This document shows, in pieces, positions 7,050 to 8,282 of a stretch of DNA of 8,282 bases. Both the position numbers and the translations under genes were made by a program. Where the stretch lies: NCBI GenBank assembly GCA_020630895.1, contig JAHDII010000134.1, forward strand, positions 1-8,282. Direction: 5' to 3'. This stretch comes from Saprospiraceae bacterium. GTDB lineage: Bacteria > Bacteroidota > Bacteroidia > Chitinophagales > Saprospiraceae. Below the pieces are notes generated by a model. It was not told the origin of the DNA, did no database searches, and saw nothing but the letters and a program-made list of their open reading frames with translations. The first letter of the stretch is position 1. Each line of letters starts with the position of its first letter.

Positions 7050-8163
7050 TAGAATGAAGAGGTTTATTTTTTTTGAATCGTAAAAACCATTGACAAATAA
7101 AAAATAAAATAAATAATCCTAATAGCCAACACAAATACATAATGCCTATTGAAGTTCCTTTCAAAAATAATAATCCGATTAAGGCATAAATATATAAATG
7201 AGTGATATAATAAAACATGGCAGTTTGTCCAAATAGTTGAACAGGATATAACCATTTTTTTTCTGTCAGTTTTGAAAATATAAATAATAAAATTAAATTG
7301 ATTCCTAGTGTGATTAAAATAAATGTAATACTAGGAGGATATTTGATTAAAGTAAAAAAACTAATCCAATCATCATTTTCTGTAAACTGAAAATTGCCTA
7401 CTTCTAAAAATCTTAAAAGAACAAAAATGAGTATAAAAACAAAACCTGCAATGAAAGAAATTTTATAAAATTTTTCTTTGTACTCTAATAATAAGTGAGC
7501 AAAAAACATTCCGAAGGTGGTGACACCCAACCAAGGAATAACGGGATATATCGTTAATGCTCCTTTAGACATTCCAGGAACTACAATAAAATGTTCTAAG
7601 GCATGAAATGCTTGTGTAGGATCTGCATTTGAAATGTATAATCCAGAAATTAAAAAACTTAAAATGCTCACGAACAATAATAACCATTTATTCAATCTCC
7701 ATAAAACTCCTGCAATAATCATACACATTCCTAAACCATATAATACAGTTGAAGGAAGAAAAAATCCTCCGGTATAATTTCCAGGCATAGGAGGACCAGT
7801 AGATGCTACTTGGCTGAAGGACATTCCTAATGCCCAAGCAGGAAATTCTAGAAAAAACATGAATAATAAAATTAATATGCCTCGTTTTAAAAAATAAATA
7901 TTTATTTTTTGATTCGACCAATCAGATGCTTTTCTTTTTTCGGCAAATAAATAAATACTCATTCCCATTAAAAAGAAAAAACCAGGAGCACATAAATGAC
8001 TAACAAAACGAGTGAGCCACCAAAAAAATGTAGGATATTCATTAAAATCAACGCCCCACATTTCTGAAAAATGAACACGAGCAATCATAGCACTAGCATG
8101 ATCTAATGCCATGAATATCATAATAAATCCTCTTAATAAATCTATGCTTTGTGTTCTTTTCAT
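7033..8163 (-). CDS. DUF1624 / HGSNAT-like multi-pass membrane acyltransferase
   Basis: This 376-residue polytopic protein belongs to the DUF1624 group, related to the catalytic region of heparan-alpha-glucosaminide N-acetyltransferase and to YeiB-type acyltransferase-like proteins. Family features: an N-terminal RTQSIDLLRGFIMIFMALDH (residues 3-22, continuing to His23) in the first membrane helix; SHLCAPGFFFLMGMSIYLF (~55-73) in the second; IYPVIPWLGVTTFGMFFAHLL (~205-225, in two overlapping pieces here); KYPPS at 274-278; and FGQTAMFYYITHLYIYALIG (~311-330) near the C-terminus. About ten hydrophobic segments are visible. HGSNAT moves the acetyl group of cytosolic acetyl-CoA across a membrane onto an amino sugar; whether bacterial DUF1624 proteins acetylate a glycan is not established, so the substrate is open. 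The start at 8163 lies 8 bases after the stop of the gene at the window edge, and the stop is 36 bases before the M1 peptidase start, consistent with one operon. The leader is A-rich with no Shine-Dalgarno motif. Confidence 0.9.
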   Translation of the reverse strand: MKRTQSIDLLRGFIMIFMALDHASAMIARVHFSEMWGVDFNEYPTFFWWLTRFVSHLCAPGFFFLMGMSIYLFAEKRKASDWSNQKINIYFLKRGILILLFMFFLEFPAWALGMSFSQVASTGPPMPGNYTGGFFLPSTVLYGLGMCMIIAGVLWRLNKWLLLFVSILSFLISGLYISNADPTQAFHALEHFIVVPGMSKGALTIYPVIPWLGVTTFGMFFAHLLLEYKEKFYKISFIAGFVFILIFVLLRFLEVGNFQFTENDDWISFFTLIKYPPSITFILITLGINLILLFIFSKLTEKKWLYPVQLFGQTAMFYYITHLYIYALIGLLFLKGTSIGIMYLCWLLGLFILFFICQWFLRFKKNKPLHSIWRMI

Positions 8164-8171
8164 TTTATAGT

Positions 8172-8282
8172 TTAATTAAAATCTTCGTCTAATATATTTT
8201 TGATTTTTGTATTTTTATAATTCCATAAAAATAATATAAATGCAAATATTTGATTGATTAAAAATATGAAAATAGAAATAAT
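8172..8282 (-). CDS. C-terminal end of an unidentified membrane protein (partial)
   Basis: On the minus strand a frame is open from the window edge to a TAA at 8174-8172, giving 36 residues. It begins with about 20 hydrophobic residues (IISIFIFLINQIFAFILFLW), typical of a last transmembrane helix, followed by a basic and then acidic tail (NYKNTKIKNILDEDFN). This looks like a real protein end, not random sequence, and the stop sits only 8 bases before the DUF1624 start on the same strand, as expected within an operon. The fragment is too short to name a family; an AT-rich non-coding stretch can also encode hydrophobic residues by chance, so certainty is moderate. Confidence 0.55.
   Translation of the reverse strand: MISIFIFLINQIFAFILFLWNYKNTKIKNILDEDFN

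Noticed and set aside
7064..7921. Alternative minus-strand frames within the DUF1624 gene (7064-7255 and 7688-7921) as frameshifted pieces or nested genes
   Set aside because: The DUF1624 frame is intact across its whole length with conserved motifs at both ends, so these out-of-frame readings are shadows.

Overview
The window is a compact, AT-rich stretch of bacterial chromosome with six long or recognisable genes and one partial gene at the right edge. There are no RNA genes, mobile elements, CRISPR arrays or long repeats that I can see. The organism is most likely a member of Bacteroidota, probably Flavobacteriia-like. Three things point there: a greatly elongated CcmF next to a Cys-type CcmE, protein families typical of that phylum (an LTA4H-sized M1 peptidase, a DUF1624 acyltransferase, a Rossmann/DUF2520 protein), and A/T-rich leaders without Shine-Dalgarno motifs before every visible start. 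No non-coding stretch exceeds about 70 bases.

Left half, plus strand (1-4119): the end of a cytochrome c maturation (System I) cluster. ccmE (haem chaperone, left end cut off) is followed by ccmF (haem lyase core, 943 residues), then by a Rossmann-fold/DUF2520 protein of unknown physiological role. CcmE receives haem from upstream Ccm components outside the window and hands it to CcmF, which attaches it to apocytochromes on the periplasmic side. The haem-binding residue of this CcmE is a cysteine in a CxxxY motif, not the classical histidine of HxxxY, so this is the variant form of System I.

Right half, minus strand (4121-8282): a tightly packed, probably co-transcribed set. In transcription order it is the C-terminal end of an unidentified membrane protein (window edge), a multi-pass DUF1624/HGSNAT-like acyltransferase, an exported M1-family zinc aminopeptidase, and a roughly six-pass membrane protein of unknown function. 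Gaps are 8, 36 and 14 bases. A Bacteroidota-type promoter candidate lies in front of the M1 gene and could give the last two genes their own transcription.

The two gene sets converge at 4119/4121 with one base between their stop codons. The junction carries a perfect 9-bp A/T inverted repeat that could end transcription from both sides. I found no clear sign of an undescribed system. The most notable points are the variant CcmE/CcmF pair, the overlapping convergent ends, and the uncharacterised minus-strand envelope cluster.
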